Of a stretch of 64,000 nt of DNA, positions 7,734-17,000 are shown in pieces. The notes under the pieces were generated by a model. It saw nothing but the letters and a program-made list of their open reading frames with translations. It was not told the DNA's origin and searched no databases. The translations under genes were made by a program, and so were the position numbers. The stretch is from Fimbriimonadaceae bacterium (GTDB lineage Bacteria > Armatimonadota > Fimbriimonadia > Fimbriimonadales > Fimbriimonadaceae). The stretch's first letter is position 1, and every line of letters begins with the position of its first letter. The stretch covers positions 1 through 64,000 of the forward strand of contig JAHCHO010000009.1 in the NCBI GenBank assembly GCA_026129685.1, written 5' to 3'.

Positions 7734-8464
7734 GCGAGAGCTACCTCCCGCTCGTTCTCTTTGTCGTCGCCCTCCTGTACGCCTCGGTGGGACACGGGGG
7801 GGCGTCGGGTTACCTGGCGGCGCTGTCCCTGACCTCCGCTTCGATCGCGGACTCGGCGGCCCTCGCGCTCGCCGCGAACGTCCTCGTGGCCGGGATCGCG
7901 TTCGTCGCTTTCTGGCGCGCCGGATTCCACCGTCCCAACCTCACATGGCCCTTTCTCGTCGGCTCCGCCCCGTTGTCGCTGGTCGGAGCGACGATCAAAC
8001 TGCCTCCCGGCCCGCACTATGCGTTGACCGGGGCGGTGGTGTTGGCGGCGGGCTTTCGCACGCTCTTACCGTTGAGTCCAGGAACGGGAGATTGGCGTCC
8101 GCCTCTGCCGCTGAAGATCGGGATCGGCGCGGGCATCGGTCTTCTGTCCGGCCTGGTCGGGGTCGGAGGGGGCATCTTCCTGAGTCCTATCCTGGTCTTG
8201 TCGCGATGGGCGAACGCCAAGGAGGCGGCGGCTTCGTCGGCGGCGTTCATCGTGGTCAACTCGGTCTTCGGGCTCGTCCCCCGGGCGGGGACGCTGACGT
8301 CGCTCCCGACCTCCGCGCTTGGCTTGGTCGGGGCGTGCTTCGCCGGATCGCTGCTCGGAGCGCGGCTCGGAGCCGAACGAGCGCGCCCGGAAGCACTGAA
8401 GCGCGTCCTGGGTATCGTTCTGGTGCTTGCCAGCGTCAAGCTCTTTCAGCGCGCCATGGCTTGA
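7730..8464 (+). CDS. TauE/SafE (TSUP) family membrane transporter
   Basis: A 244-residue integral membrane protein with about eight helices in two halves, each carrying a family-typical glycine motif: VGHGGASGYLAAL near the N-terminus and GLVGVGGGIFLSP near residue 145. TSUP carriers move sulfite, sulfonates or related small anions. The ATG overlaps the moaE-moeB stop (ATGA), so it belongs to the Moco operon; an anion-carrier role linked to sulfur or oxyanion metabolism is possible but not shown. No modABC genes are nearby. Confidence 0.82.
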   Translation: MSESYLPLVLFVVALLYASVGHGGASGYLAALSLTSASIADSAALALAANVLVAGIAFVAFWRAGFHRPNLTWPFLVGSAPLSLVGATIKLPPGPHYALTGAVVLAAGFRTLLPLSPGTGDWRPPLPLKIGIGAGIGLLSGLVGVGGGIFLSPILVLSRWANAKEAAASSAAFIVVNSVFGLVPRAGTLTSLPTSALGLVGACFAGSLLGARLGAERARPEALKRVLGIVLVLASVKLFQRAMA

Positions 8465-8533
8465 CGGGGTCAGGCTCCCGGCTCGGCCCGGTGGGCGAAC
8501 ACCACTATTCAGATCGGAAAGTCAAGATTTCTC

Positions 8534-8562
8534 TTGCATCCTTGGGCGGTCCATCTTATACT
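8534..8562 (+). promoter_or_regulatory. Sigma-70-type promoter of the PEP-CTERM protease gene
   Basis: TTGCAT (8534-8539) and TATACT (8557-8562) are separated by exactly 17 bases. Transcription would start near 8569, leaving a leader of about 50 bases with GGAGG (8609-8613) before the GTG at 8618. This is one of the few classical two-box promoters visible in the window. Confidence 0.6.
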
Positions 8563-8617
8563 GATCGCAACGAGATGGCCGGCGCTTTTGGTTGGGCGAC
8601 CGGACACCGGAGGATAA

Positions 8618-9601
8618 GTGAAGCTCAATACCGCGACGTGGCGGGGCTTAGCCCTCGCCCTGGTCCTTGCGACCGCATCTCAAGCGCGACCGATCGGCGT
8701 CTCGCTTCTCACCACCATCGTCGCCCCCGACCCCATCCGCAACGCGATCGTGCGCGTCGAGATGGACGAGGGCGGCTCGACCTTTGCCGGCACCGGCACC
8801 GTCATCGAGGTCCATTCGGACGGGGTCGGCCTCGGGGGCTGGATTTGCGTCCTGACCGCCGATCACGTCGTTCGGGAAAGCACGGGGGTCCTTGGAGGAA
8901 CATTCCGCGTCGGCTTCGGCGACGAGGGCGACGGTGGGACGGAGTTCTCGAGCGCCTCGACGACCATCAATGTGGCGGGCGGGCCCGCGAACGGCGCGGA
9001 CCGCGTGGACCTGGGAATCCTCGGCGTGCGGGTCGCGGACCTGACGACCCTCCCGACCTTCGCGTTGCCCACGCTCTCAGCGGTGGACGACGGGAGCACG
9101 GTCTTCCTCTCGGGCTATGGCGACCAGGCCACGCTCGACGGTCCCAATCGCCGCTACGACGTGGTACCGACCTTCGGTTCCATCCTGAGCGGGTTCAATG
9201 GGGTGGACGACCAACCGGAGTTCAGCATGGCCGCCGGTTCGTTCACGTATCGCTTCGACTCCTTGGAGGCCTCCACTCTGTTCGGACCGCCCGCCCCCGA
9301 TCCGGCGATCCAGGGGGAGGCGCACGTGCTGTCCGGCGACTCGGGCGGGCCGTCTTGGACGCCGTTCGACACGGGCTGGGGGCTGGTCGGCGTGCACTCC
9401 GCTTCGGAAACTCACGTCGGCGGCGGCAGCGAGACAGTGGAGGAGGGCGACCGCCTCTGGGACGTGCGGGTCGGCAGTTATTCGACCTGGATCGATCTCA
9501 CCTGCGACTCCGTGGTGCCCGAGCCCGGGTGCGTCGTCGTCCTTGCGATCGGCCTGCTCGGAGCGGCGGCTCGCCGACGCAAGGCGCGGCGAGCGGACTA
9601 G
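8618..9601 (+). CDS. Secreted trypsin-like serine protease with PEP-CTERM anchor
   Basis: A 327-residue protein with a signal peptide (about 1-23), a trypsin-fold core and a C-terminal VPEP motif followed by a hydrophobic helix and an Arg/Lys tail (about 298-327), the PEP-CTERM sorting signal cut by an exosortase. The catalytic triad is visible: His83 in TADHV, Asp131 in DRVDLGIL and Ser242 in SGDSGGP. The GTG start is chosen for its GGAGG site five bases upstream. It has its own promoter and is followed by a strong hairpin, so it is a separate unit between the Moco operon and the oxidoreductase operon. No substrate can be named. Confidence 0.85.
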   Translation: MKLNTATWRGLALALVLATASQARPIGVSLLTTIVAPDPIRNAIVRVEMDEGGSTFAGTGTVIEVHSDGVGLGGWICVLTADHVVRESTGVLGGTFRVGFGDEGDGGTEFSSASTTINVAGGPANGADRVDLGILGVRVADLTTLPTFALPTLSAVDDGSTVFLSGYGDQATLDGPNRRYDVVPTFGSILSGFNGVDDQPEFSMAAGSFTYRFDSLEASTLFGPPAPDPAIQGEAHVLSGDSGGPSWTPFDTGWGLVGVHSASETHVGGGSETVEEGDRLWDVRVGSYSTWIDLTCDSVVPEPGCVVVLAIGLLGAAARRRKARRAD

Positions 9602-9615
9602 CGACGCAACTCGGT

Positions 9616-9652
9616 TCACGCCCTTCCCTCCTCATCTGAGGGAAGGGCGTGA
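9616..9652. terminator. Bidirectional terminator hairpin
   Basis: An exact 15-base stem (9616-9630 with 9638-9652) and a 7-base loop, built on CACGCCCTTCCCTC and its complement. It lies 15 bases after the protease stop and ahead of the - strand operon end, so it separates convergent units. No clear T-run follows on either strand. Confidence 0.75.
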
Positions 9653-9959
9653 GTTAGGTCGTTTGGGTCCGAATGAGGCGCGTGGAACCCAGCGCCGAAA
9701 GCAACGTGGACGGAGGCGTCGGGACAGCCGATGGCCCGATCCCAGAGCGTAACTTCTACCTCCGGCGATTCGTCCTCGCTTCTAGTTGTAGTGGAGCGTT
9801 CGACTCCCAAGGGCTCGCCCTCTCGGCAAACGAACCAGCCTCTGGAACCGGATTCGGGGACCGACACGCTCGGAGCCTCTGTACGGTCGGCGATCCGCAG
9901 AGGTCGGGACAGGGCTATCCAGGTTCCGGCATATTCTGGCGGGCGCCTGGTATGGCAGG
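9653..9959. other. Gap at the end of the oxidoreductase operon
   Basis: No firm gene. On the - strand a 115-codon frame starts with a GTG at 9963 that overlaps the stop of the membrane protein (GTGA) and runs to 9616, inside the terminator stem. The overlap imitates the coupling used throughout the operon, but codon use is looser than in neighbours and nothing in the translation is recognisable, so it is left uncalled. Confidence 0.3.
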
Positions 9960-10910
9960 TCACCCTGACGCGCTTTGGGCGTCTTCGGCGAGACGCCCGT
10001 GAGCGATCCAGTTCGCAAGAGCGTCTCGCCACTCGGCTGCGAGGTTGCGCTCTCGGAGCGGGTAGTCGGACACGATCGCCGCAATGGTGAGCACGCTCGC
10101 CAGGACGGCGGTCGAGTCCCCGTACCCACCGCCGACCAGTGCGAACAGCAGCAACGCCCAGCCTCGGGTGCTCGCCCCCGACGCCAGCGACGAAAGCACG
10201 AGGGTCGAAGCGAGGAAGCCGACGAGCGCGTAGACCCAGAGCGGCCCGACCAGCGCGAGTCCGAACGACTCCATGGCGATCGAAGCGACGCGCCGTCCCC
10301 CAACCGAGAGGGCAACGATGCCCGCGATGGTCAGGCCGAGCGAGGTCAGGACCGTCGTTGCCCGAAGGCCGCGAAGGGGGAGGCACCACGAGGCGAACGC
10401 GACGAACCACGCGACAAGGGTCGCGCCCTGAGCGACCGCAGGGAGCCATCCGCTCATGTCGGGAATCCCGAAGCGTCCCCGAAGCGCGTCGAGCTGGACC
10501 AGCAGGAAGACGAGCCCAAACCACCCCAGCGCGTTGTAGGCGCGCAATGGCAGAGCCCGACGGACGCCGGTTCCGACGACGACGACAAGGGCGATCACGG
10601 CCAGAAGGCTCGTCGCAGGAGCCGCTTCGGCAAAGCCGAACAGGGGCAACCCGACGGCCATCACGGCTAGGACGGTGACCGAGAGCGATCCTGCCGGGTG
10701 CTCTTCCAGCCACCCAAGCGCGAGGGCGACGACGGCCGCGAAGACGGTGAGCGCGGCGGCGTTCGCGAGGATGGGCCCCATCGGCCCAAGCGCCGGAGCG
10801 GGCGATCCCGATCCCCTGAAGACCGCCGGGACGACGGCATTCACGATCGTGTGCGCGCCGACGACGCCCGAGAGGACGGCCATCGGGACGCGCGGTCGGG
10901 ATGCGCTCAT
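9960..10910 (-). CDS. Multi-pass membrane protein of the oxidoreductase operon, unknown family
   Basis: A 316-residue protein with nine or ten hydrophobic segments rich in Ala, Val and Leu. Only three histidines are present and none form membrane pairs, so a diheme quinol-oxidising cytochrome b is unlikely. It overlaps the heme b subunit gene by ATGA and is the last clear gene of the operon, so it is probably made together with the molybdoenzyme. It could be a membrane anchor, carrier or assembly factor; I do not recognise the family. Confidence 0.7.
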   Translation of the reverse strand: MSASRPRVPMAVLSGVVGAHTIVNAVVPAVFRGSGSPAPALGPMGPILANAAALTVFAAVVALALGWLEEHPAGSLSVTVLAVMAVGLPLFGFAEAAPATSLLAVIALVVVVGTGVRRALPLRAYNALGWFGLVFLLVQLDALRGRFGIPDMSGWLPAVAQGATLVAWFVAFASWCLPLRGLRATTVLTSLGLTIAGIVALSVGGRRVASIAMESFGLALVGPLWVYALVGFLASTLVLSSLASGASTRGWALLLFALVGGGYGDSTAVLASVLTIAAIVSDYPLRERNLAAEWRDALANWIAHGRLAEDAQSASG

Positions 10911-11788
10911 CGCCGGACGCCTCCGGCCTGAGGACCCCTGGCCCCGAGGTCGAGCCGGACTCCTTCCGAGAGCGCTGCCTCTGTCCTCCTCTCACCGGCT
11001 CCGCCGTCGGTCACGGCGATCGTGAGTTCGCACGAGGACCCGAGTGCGGCGAGCTCGCTCCACGGCGCCTCGAACACGACGCGCCACTTGCCGCTCTTCC
11101 ACCTTCCCTCGCCTCGAAGCTGCCTCGCTTTGGTCGCCCCGTACACGCTCGGCGTCTCCTCGACGATCCAGCGGCACGACGAAGGTGTTCCGATGATCGC
11201 GTTGGCGTTCGACAGGTAGCGGGCGGCGTATGCGCCGTCGTTGTGAAGCGGGTAGTAGTCGGCGACGGGACTCCCGTTCTCCTTGCGCACCGCCCGCATG
11301 AAGTTGCGGTCAAGGTCGGCCTGGTCCTGCGATCGCCACGTCCACCGACCAGCGTCGCTTCCTCGCCCGTTGGCCGGATCGAGCCAGACGGTGACCTCGT
11401 CGCGCAAGAGCGTCGTCTGCTGGACGACGTTGCCTTCTCCGGCGAGCGTCGCAGGGTAGTAGATGCCCTCGAGACTGATGTCGGCCGACTCGTCGCCCCA
11501 CTCGAGGCATATCGCCAGGGACCGGGGGGTCGAAAGGCAACGCGCGGTCACGCCGCGCGGGTTCCGGAACGTGACACCGGCCGTTCGGACCGCGACGCCG
11601 GGCACGGAATCCCATCGCGCGTCCCACGCACCCGGCGCGGCGTCCGCGGACGAACCCGCACGCAGAGTCGGCTCTATCGGCGCGGAGACGGATCTGCCCG
11701 TCCAAGTGACCAGCGCGGCGACGGTCAGGACGGCGATCCCGACGAGAGCGATCGCTTTGGTAGAGGGCTCCTGTCGCGGGTTAGGCAC
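10907..11788 (-). CDS. Heme b-binding gamma subunit, type II DMSO reductase family (EbdC-like)
   Basis: A 293-residue protein with one N-terminal membrane segment (about 11-31) that could be an uncleaved anchor or signal, then an all-beta domain. WDSVPGVAV near residue 60, the EVTVWLDP strand and the tail KWRVVFEAPWSEL are typical of ethylbenzene-dehydrogenase-related heme b subunits, which carry one b heme and pass electrons between the Fe-S subunit and the next carrier. It overlaps the chaperone gene by 8 bases and the membrane protein by ATGA. The redox partner is not in the window; no CxxCH cytochrome was seen in the operon. Confidence 0.75.
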   Translation of the reverse strand: MPNPRQEPSTKAIALVGIAVLTVAALVTWTGRSVSAPIEPTLRAGSSADAAPGAWDARWDSVPGVAVRTAGVTFRNPRGVTARCLSTPRSLAICLEWGDESADISLEGIYYPATLAGEGNVVQQTTLLRDEVTVWLDPANGRGSDAGRWTWRSQDQADLDRNFMRAVRKENGSPVADYYPLHNDGAYAARYLSNANAIIGTPSSCRWIVEETPSVYGATKARQLRGEGRWKSGKWRVVFEAPWSELAALGSSCELTIAVTDGGAGERRTEAALSEGVRLDLGARGPQAGGVRR

Positions 11789-12545
11789 CGAACACCCCCC
11801 GACTTCCCACCACGCCCCCGCCCCGTCCCGGCGTCGCGCCCGACGACACCGCGAAAGGCATCGGCAGGTCCGTGCTCAGATTGGGCAGCGCCGACCGTGT
11901 CTGGGCAGCCTCGCTATGGACGGTCGCCTCCAAGAGGTCCGCGAGCAGCACGAGCGGACCTGTGGCGGCTTTCCTTCTCACGAGGGCGGCGAAGTGCCGG
12001 TACCAGAGCCCGAGATGGCGCTCGAGGAACCGGCGCTGAGCTCGGCGGAACACCCGGGCTCCGGGCGCGCGACCATCCGCCAGTTCGACCGACTCCCGGT
12101 ATCGCAGGTACGAGAGGAACTCCAGTTCGACGCTGACGTGGTCGGGACGCTCGCCTCCCGCGTCGAGTCCGAAGGTGCGGTAGAAGCCCGTGAGGGCGGC
12201 GATGGCTTGCGACGCCTGAAAGATGTGCCGGGTGGTGTAGGAGGACTCGCACGGATTGCAGTCGGCGACGCAGATGTGGCTGAAGACTCTCAGGTGCTCC
12301 GTTTCGTACGAATCTCGGTCCAGTTCCTCGAAAGCGTGGACGAATGCGACCAGAGCTCGGCGAACTCGCGTGATCCTCCCGGGCGACGGACCGGCAGCGC
12401 GTCGGCAGTAGTCGCGCAACAATCCGTATCGCTCCGGCGAGGGGTAGCCAAACGCGGCGGACAGGACTTTGAGCAGTTCGGAGCGCGACACCGCGTCCCG
12501 CAGACGGCTATCTTCGAGTGGGACGGTGCCAGGACGAGCTTTCAT
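11781..12545 (-). CDS. TorD/NarJ-type molybdoenzyme maturation chaperone
   Basis: A 254-residue all-helical protein of the TorD/DmsD/NarJ group. A CNPCESSY motif followed by a helix with QASQAIAALTGFYRTFGL and, later, HVSVELEFLSYL fits the family core. Such delta subunits hold the catalytic subunit and its Tat signal until the cofactor is inserted; they are not part of the mature enzyme. Overlaps with the beta gene (ATGA) and gamma gene (8 bases) place it inside the operon as in other type II enzymes. The C-terminal 40 residues are Gly/Ser/Pro-rich. Confidence 0.85.
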   Translation of the reverse strand: MKARPGTVPLEDSRLRDAVSRSELLKVLSAAFGYPSPERYGLLRDYCRRAAGPSPGRITRVRRALVAFVHAFEELDRDSYETEHLRVFSHICVADCNPCESSYTTRHIFQASQAIAALTGFYRTFGLDAGGERPDHVSVELEFLSYLRYRESVELADGRAPGARVFRRAQRRFLERHLGLWYRHFAALVRRKAATGPLVLLADLLEATVHSEAAQTRSALPNLSTDLPMPFAVSSGATPGRGGGVVGSRGVFGA

Positions 12546-13789
12546 ATCGAGTTCGAATACTGCTCCGACCTCACGTGGAGGCTCTCGTGGACCCGAAGCC
12601 GAGCGATCTCCCGGTTCTCCTGGTCGTAGCCGATGACGACGTCGTCGAAAAGCTCTCTTTTCGCGCCCGCGATCGTGATCTCGCGGTACTTCTCGCCTTG
12701 AACGATCTCATAGCGGAAGTACATGGTCTCGCTCGCCCGAAAGAGCTGAAGCACCGCGAGCAGCTCGCGCGACGGGTTCGTGTACGCGTCGAGCGCCTCG
12801 TCCACCCCGGGACCGAACATCTGGCGCAAGTACTCGCGCGGCACCCAGCGGGGCGGAATGTAATAGATGTTGGGTTGCGTCCCGAATTGGGGGTACAGCG
12901 GCAACGCCACCTTGGCGACCTTGATCAGGAAATAGAGCGGATGATCCGGCCTCGCGGACCAGTCCCCGTCGTCCTCGAGATCCACGAGGCCCTGCATGCG
13001 TATCTTGCCGATGCACACCGCCATGCAGCGCGCCTCCATCGGGACGCCGCCGGACTCGGGGTCCTTCCCCTCGACCCTCGGGTAGCAACCGATGCACTTC
13101 TCGGAGGTTCGCGTGTCCGGTCGGTACATCGCCTTCTTGTAGGGGCACGCCTGAACGCACATGCGATAGCCCCAACACCGCTCCTGGTTGATCAGAACGA
13201 TCCCGTCCTCCGTGCGCTTGTAGGGGGCCTGACGCGGGCAGGCCGCCACGCACGCGGGGTACGAGCAGTGGTTGCACACCCTTGCCAGGTAGAAGAACCA
13301 GGACTCGTGATCGTGGATCGCCCCGCCCTTGAAAGCCCGACCCTTTACGCCCGCGCCGCCGGTCGGCGTGTCCTCGTACAGGTTCGGCGTCTGCCAGTCC
13401 TCCTCCGGCGGTTCGTACCCGAGCGCGTAACGCCCTTGAGGCGCCATCTCGAAGATCGTCTTGCCGGTGAAGGTTCCGTACGGTCTCTCCGGCGTCGGTT
13501 CGCCACCGTCCCAAACCTGAGCGACCGGGCTCGTATTCTCCATGAGCTCGAGCGACTTCGCGTCCCAGTTGTGCGGATACCCGCCGTAGGGCTTGGTCTC
13601 GACGTTGTTCCACCACATCGCCTCCTGGCCCTGGCTGAAGGTCCACGTGGACTTGCAGGCCATCGTGCAGGACTGGCACGCGATGCAACGGTTCGTGTTG
13701 AAGACCGCGACCAGTTGACGCTTGGGGTGCGCCTCCTCGTACCGGTACTCCATCTTCCGTCCGATCTGCCAGTTATAGACTTTGGGCAT
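12542..13789 (-). CDS. NarH-like Fe-S electron-transfer beta subunit
   Basis: A 415-residue protein with four ferredoxin-type cysteine groups: CIACQSCTMAC (from residue 35), CNHCSYPACVAACP, CWGYRMCVQACPYKK and KCIGC...RCMAVC. The third group has Trp where the second Cys would be, as in NarH and relatives, giving one 3Fe-4S beside three 4Fe-4S clusters. It carries electrons between the molybdenum subunit and the heme b subunit. There is no export signal, so it should travel with the Tat-bound alpha subunit. The ATG at 13789 is chosen because AGGAGGT lies 10 bases upstream. It overlaps the 95-residue gene. Confidence 0.92.
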   Translation of the reverse strand: MPKVYNWQIGRKMEYRYEEAHPKRQLVAVFNTNRCIACQSCTMACKSTWTFSQGQEAMWWNNVETKPYGGYPHNWDAKSLELMENTSPVAQVWDGGEPTPERPYGTFTGKTIFEMAPQGRYALGYEPPEEDWQTPNLYEDTPTGGAGVKGRAFKGGAIHDHESWFFYLARVCNHCSYPACVAACPRQAPYKRTEDGIVLINQERCWGYRMCVQACPYKKAMYRPDTRTSEKCIGCYPRVEGKDPESGGVPMEARCMAVCIGKIRMQGLVDLEDDGDWSARPDHPLYFLIKVAKVALPLYPQFGTQPNIYYIPPRWVPREYLRQMFGPGVDEALDAYTNPSRELLAVLQLFRASETMYFRYEIVQGEKYREITIAGAKRELFDDVVIGYDQENREIARLRVHESLHVRSEQYSNSI

Positions 13790-14060
13790 TTGCTCCGGCA
13801 CCTCCTTCAACGCCGCCGAACACCTCGTTCACCAGGTCGGCGACGAACGCTTCCCCTCTGGCGCGATACACCCCGTTCGGCCCTCGAAACCATGGGTTGC
13901 GAAAGAGCCGCAAGACCCTTTCCGGATCGAAACCCAACAGGGCGTATTCCTCGACGAAGCAACGAGCCATCTCTCCGACGGAGTCGTACCCGTCGGGGCA
14001 GGGAAACCCCTGTCCGACCAGCGCGTAGGGATCGTCTTCTTCGAACTCCTTCCTAAGCAC
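13773..14060 (-). CDS. Small protein encoded between alpha and beta subunits, unknown
   Basis: A 95-residue soluble protein (GTG start) whose gene overlaps the alpha stop by 8 bases and the beta start by 17. It contains DPYALVGQGFPCPDGYDS and helices with ARCFVEEYALLGFDPE and RLFRNPWFRGPNGVYRARG. The aromatic and charged composition and clean coding pattern say it is real. I recall similar short proteins beside periplasmic type II molybdoenzymes but cannot name a family. Its position suggests a role in assembly or as a small extra subunit. Confidence 0.75.
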   Translation of the reverse strand: MLRKEFEEDDPYALVGQGFPCPDGYDSVGEMARCFVEEYALLGFDPERVLRLFRNPWFRGPNGVYRARGEAFVADLVNEVFGGVEGGAGANAQSL

Positions 14061-17000
14061 CCGTTCGCCCCTCCACCCTCACGACCGAACCGGCGATGTA
14101 CCGACGCATGAATTCGCTTTCCGCCCGAGGAGCGAAGCCCTTTGCGGCTTGCGGCCACGCTCCTTTGCCTTCGAGCCCTCCCGCCTCTGCGCGGACGACG
14201 CGCACCAGCGTTTCCTTCGGAACGGTGTTCAAGGCGTGGTTGTCCGCCTCTCCGCCGAACATGAAGTGCATCCCCGACTTCGTCTTGTGGAACAGAGAAT
14301 CGGTCTGATGCATCGGCATGGACCAATCCCGGGTAAGGCTCTGGTGCGACCCGAATCGGAAGTTCGACTGATAGCCGGTGTCGCTGGACCGGGCGAGCCC
14401 GTCCGGACGGGACTCGTGAGCGAGCACGCTGCGCTCCGTGCTCATGAACGCTCCGTGCTTGATCATCACGACGTCGTAGGGGTAGGCGGGGTTGAACTTG
14501 ACCCTCAGCATCAGCCGAGCCGTTTTGTAGAACGGGTCGTCGGGTTTGTGACCTCGGTAGGGTCTGTCGGTCGGGTTCGCGTCCACGTAGACGTAGTCGC
14601 CGTCGGCCAGTCCCATCGCCTTGGCCGCCTCGGGGTTGATGTTGATCTGGTGCTCGCCGACCCCGGGCGTCCGTTTGTCCTTTCGGAAGCTGTCGGCGAA
14701 GTTGGAGTCCCACAGCAGGTTCCAGTCGGTGACGCTCCACTGGGAATGGACGCGGTGCCTCGTCTTGGGGGTAAGGCAGAAGAACCGATACCCCGCCTCC
14801 CAAAGCGGGTTCTTGGTCCGCTTCGCCTCCGACCACGGCAGCTTGTTGTTGGCGATCGTCCGGAGGTCCGCGTCGAGCACGCCGGACTGAAGCAGCGCGG
14901 GCGTGACGCCGTAGTTCTCCGGGCGCACGAAGGGGTTCGAGCTGACGATCACGTTGGGCAGATAGGGCGTGGCCTCGGGCCCCTCCCGGTGAACGATGAA
15001 GTTCTCGCCGCAAGCGATCGCCTCGGGGATGTCGCTGTAGGCGTTGAGTCGGCCGGTGTCCGTGAAGAACGGCTTGCTCTCCTGCACCTGCTCGAAGAAC
15101 GGAATGCGGGGATAGGTTCGGAAAGCCAAGAGCGCGGCCCCCGGCTCCCCGAACTTGCCCGCCATGATGTCGGCGACGGTCATTCCCTGGGTGGGGATCG
15201 AGCCCTGAAGCAGGCGATCGATGTAGACGTCGGTTCGCTTCTCGAGCGCGAAGCGCCAATAGTCGGCGAACCGCACGTCGCGGTGCTCCTCGCCAAGGGC
15301 TTTCGCGACGCCGGCGATGATCGCGACGTCGTCGCGCGTGTCGAACACGGGCGGTATGCCGCCTTTCCAGATCTGCAGGAACGGATTGCTGCACGAGGAC
15401 GTCACCTCCAGCGTCTCGAACTCCATCCAGGAGTTCGCCGCGAAGACGATGTCCGAGTATTCGCACGAGGCCGTCATCTCGATGTCCTGCGCGACGATCA
15501 TGTCGATCAACGGATTGACGTTCTTGATCGCGTCGTACGCCCACTTGGCGTTGTTGAAGAGATTGACGTTCGTGAACCACAGCGCCTTGGTGGGCGTGGG
15601 CATATGGGTGTCGCCGGTGAAGACCACGCGCTCGCCCTTCGGCGTGTCCACGATTAGGGGGCGGTCGCCCCGATTCCAGTAGGCCGGTTCCTCGTCCTTG
15701 GCGCACTTGTTGATCTTCAGCGACTTGGCGGGAGCCCCCGGATCGAGGTTCGCGTGAAACGGGTCTTCGGCAATCCACCCGTAGAATCCGGGGCCCACCT
15801 CCGGCGAGGCTTGGAAGACGGCCGCCTTGTAGTTTCCCGACCAGGCGTAGAAGCCCGCTCCCGGCTTGCCGAGATTGCCCGTCAGGATCATGGGAAGACA
15901 GATCGCTCGATTGGCCTCCGTCGCATGGAACCAGTGGTTGATGCCCTCGCCGATGTGGACGCCGATCGGCCAGTTCTCCGGGTCGCCGATGTCCCGCGCC
16001 AACTGCAGGATCGCCTCCTTCGGCGCGCTGCATATCTCGTGCGCCGTGTCGACGTCGTAGTCGCGAAGGTGCACCTTGTACATTTCCCACAGGGTTTGGA
16101 CCTCCACTTCCGATCCGTCGCGCAGGGCGGCCCTGCCCTTCCATTCGAGCTGAGGATCGATTTTTCGCTCGGCAAGGCGATCGCCAACGTCGTCCCGGGT
16201 GATCGGAACGAGTCGTCGAGCAGCTTGATCGAACGCCACGTAGTCCCCCAGACGCTCGTACTGCTCCCGTTCGAGGCCCTGCTCTTTGAAGCTCGGCCCG
16301 TCCGGTTCGAGGCCGAGCTGGTAGTCCGGAAAGACGTCGCTCGCGCGAAGACGCTCGAGGGTGTCGGTTCGCACGAGCAACGGGAAGTCGGTGTGCCGCT
16401 TGACGAACGCCTCGTCGTACTTCTTCTCGTCGATGAGTATCTTCGAGACGGCGAGGAAGAGAGCGGTGTCCGTCGCCCCCGGCCGCACCGGAATCCAATA
16501 GGACGCTTTTGTCGCCGCCGGACCGTATTCCGGGGTGATGGTCACGATCTTCGCTCCGCGTTCGATCAACTCGATGAAGAAGTGCGACTCGGTCATCTTG
16601 TTCTCGACAAGGTTCTTGCCGATCTGGATGTGCAGTTTCGCGTTCCGCATGTCGTTGAGATCGCAATCGGAGGACTGCAGGCCGTGAACGTACGGGAAAC
16701 CCGGCGACTGATCGCCGTGCCACGTGTAGTTCGACCACTTGCGGCCGCCAAGGGCGTCTTTCTCGTCCACCCCCCGCACACGGGCGTCCAGGAGCGCCAA
16801 CATGTTCGAGAACCGGTACAGGCCGTACTTCCCGATGAACCCGAGCACTCCCATACCGCCGCGACACTTGATCGTACGGGTGCCCGCTCCGTGCATCGCC
16901 TCGAGCATCTCGGGCGGATAGCCCTGGTCGGCGAGACGCGTCTTGCCCTCGGGACCGCTGTAGTGCCTTGCGACCGCGTCGAACCCCTGGGCGGCGTACC

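Noticed and set aside
9616-9963. GTG-coupled 115-codon - strand frame after the membrane protein
   Set aside because: It runs into the terminator stem, has weaker codon bias than its neighbours and no recognisable motif; kept as a note only.
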